Assembly: GCA_007130545.1 (NCBI GenBank)
Contig: SLSG01000090.1
Location: 1 to 5,745 of the forward strand
Source of the DNA: Bacteroidales bacterium
GTDB taxonomy: Bacteria > Bacteroidota > Bacteroidia > Bacteroidales > UBA7960
Direction of reading: 5' to 3'
DNA: 5,745 nt
This document shows positions 4,832 through 5,745 of the stretch, piece after piece. Position numbers and translations under genes: made by a program. A model generated the notes under the pieces. It made no database searches, was not told the DNA's origin, and saw only the letters and a list, made by a program, of their open reading frames with translations. How positions within the stretch are numbered: position 1 is the stretch's first letter; every line of letters starts with the position of its first letter.

Positions 4832-5745
4832 TCATTTCGAAAATATGACCATAAAGCTGCTCCCTTTCCCCGGGTTGCTCTCTACCCGGATTTCAGCCTG
4901 ATAAAGCTCCAGAATCTTTTTGACGATCGACAAACCCAAACCGCTTCCGCTGATATTTTTGGTCTCCTCACTGCGAATCCTTACAAAGTCCCCGAAAAGC
5001 TTTTCCTGGTCCTCTTTTTTCATTCCGATGCCAGTGTCTTCCACTTCTATGGTCAAACTTTTTTCATCACTGCGCAGGTTCACATCCACCCTTCCCCCTT
5101 GGATATTGTATTTTATGGCATTGGAGATTAAATTGTTGAGAACGATCTCCAACTCCTGGCGGTCGGCTTCAAATTCAATTTTTTTGCTGCAGTTCAGGTA
5201 GACATCCACATCTTTCTGTATGGATAGCGGCTGAAAGGAATCAATACACTGCTGGGTCAATTCGCAAAGCAGCAGTGGTTCTATGGTTCTGGCTTTTTTT
5301 CCGGATTCGATCCGGGTGAAGTCGAGCATGTCCAGTATCAGGTTGCGCATTCCCTGTATGCGGAACAACGTCCGGTCGATCATTTCCATATAGTCCTGGA
5401 TATTTTCCCCGGCCTTTTTTTCCTGCATCATTCTGAGATAGCCTTCCACGGCATTCAGCGGTGATTTCAGCTCATGCGAAAGTACTGAAAGGAACTGAAA
5501 GCGGATCTGTTTTCCTTCGGTTCTCAGCTGGGTGGTCATCCTTCTGAGAAACAATTGTTTGGTAATGGTCTCAATGGATGCGCGAAGCTCTTTTGGAGTA
5601 AAGGGTTTTGGCACGAAATCGTAGGCTCCCTTGCGGGTTGCTTTGACCGCAAGATCCAGGGAGGCATAGGAAGTGATCATGACCACCACGATGTCCATCT
5701 CCCTCTTGTTGATGTATTCCAGCACCTCAATCCCCTGTATCCCGG
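4832..5745 (-). CDS. Receiver-histidine kinase hybrid signalling protein (5' end beyond window)
   Basis: The reading frame is open to the right edge, so the N-terminus is missing. The first visible residues are GIQGIEVLEYI, the segment just after the phospho-accepting Asp of a receiver domain, which should lie only a few codons outside. The rest of the receiver follows, with MITSY and the conserved Lys in VPKPFTPKEL. After a linker of about 25 residues comes a HisKA domain with the H-box FLSVLSHELKSPLNAVEGY; the phosphorylated His is encoded at 5474-5476. The HATPase domain shows an N-box NNLISNAIKYN, G1 VEDTGIGM, an F-box-like LFGDFVRI and G2 GSGLGLSIV. No membrane segment is visible, so it is probably cytosolic and takes its input through the receiver or an upstream domain. 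The GTG at 5725 is inside the receiver domain and is not the true start. It lies 25 bases before rex, suggesting a shared transcript. Confidence 0.93.
   Translation of the reverse strand, partial: GIQGIEVLEYINKREMDIVVVMITSYASLDLAVKATRKGAYDFVPKPFTPKELRASIETITKQLFLRRMTTQLRTEGKQIRFQFLSVLSHELKSPLNAVEGYLRMMQEKKAGENIQDYMEMIDRTLFRIQGMRNLILDMLDFTRIESGKKARTIEPLLLCELTQQCIDSFQPLSIQKDVDVYLNCSKKIEFEADRQELEIVLNNLISNAIKYNIQGGRVDVNLRSDEKSLTIEVEDTGIGMKKEDQEKLFGDFVRIRSEETKNISGSGLGLSIVKKILELYQAEIRVESNPGKGSSFMVIFSK

Noticed and set aside
4321..4848. Plus-strand open frame of 175 codons
   Set aside because: It is antisense to most of rex, whose protein is conserved throughout. The frame is a shadow of its codon use.

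Overview
The window carries eight genes, all transcribed on the minus strand and packed with gaps of 3 to 96 bases. It looks like part of an [FeFe]-hydrogenase maturation and redox-control locus from an anaerobic or fermentative bacterium. Bacteroidota is the most likely phylum. This rests on a TAnnTTTG-type -7 box upstream of hydG, weak Shine-Dalgarno use and overall gene style; it is an inference, and other anaerobic phyla are not excluded.

In transcription order (right to left), the first block is a partial soluble signalling protein (receiver domain fused to a histidine kinase, N-terminus beyond the right edge), then rex (NADH/NAD+-sensing repressor), a ribF-type flavin enzyme, and a PhnP-like metallo-beta-lactamase-fold hydrolase. 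Spacings are 25, 10 and about 32 bases, consistent with co-transcription. A 96-base gap (2350-2445) follows. It is the largest intergenic space here and holds the only credible promoter plus two short inverted repeats. The second block is hydG (radical SAM tyrosine lyase that makes the CO and CN ligands of the H-cluster), two small paralogous proteins of the TM1266 type (iron-only hydrogenase system putative regulator), and the start of an Rrf2-family regulator that runs off the left edge. Gaps in this block are 9, 12 and 3 bases.

The genes fit one theme: making an [FeFe] hydrogenase and controlling it by redox state. Rex reads NADH/NAD+, the Rrf2 protein has three cysteines suited to an Fe-S cluster, and the receiver-kinase protein suggests a phosphorelay input. 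hydE, hydF and the hydrogenase subunits are not in the window and may lie beyond the left edge.

The points most worth a second look are the tandem TM1266-like pair with divergent cysteine content, a full-length RibF whose riboflavin-kinase signature is eroded, and the compact regulatory region before hydG. No tRNA, rRNA, CRISPR array, mobile element or convincing intrinsic terminator was seen. No gene-free stretch exceeds 96 bases.
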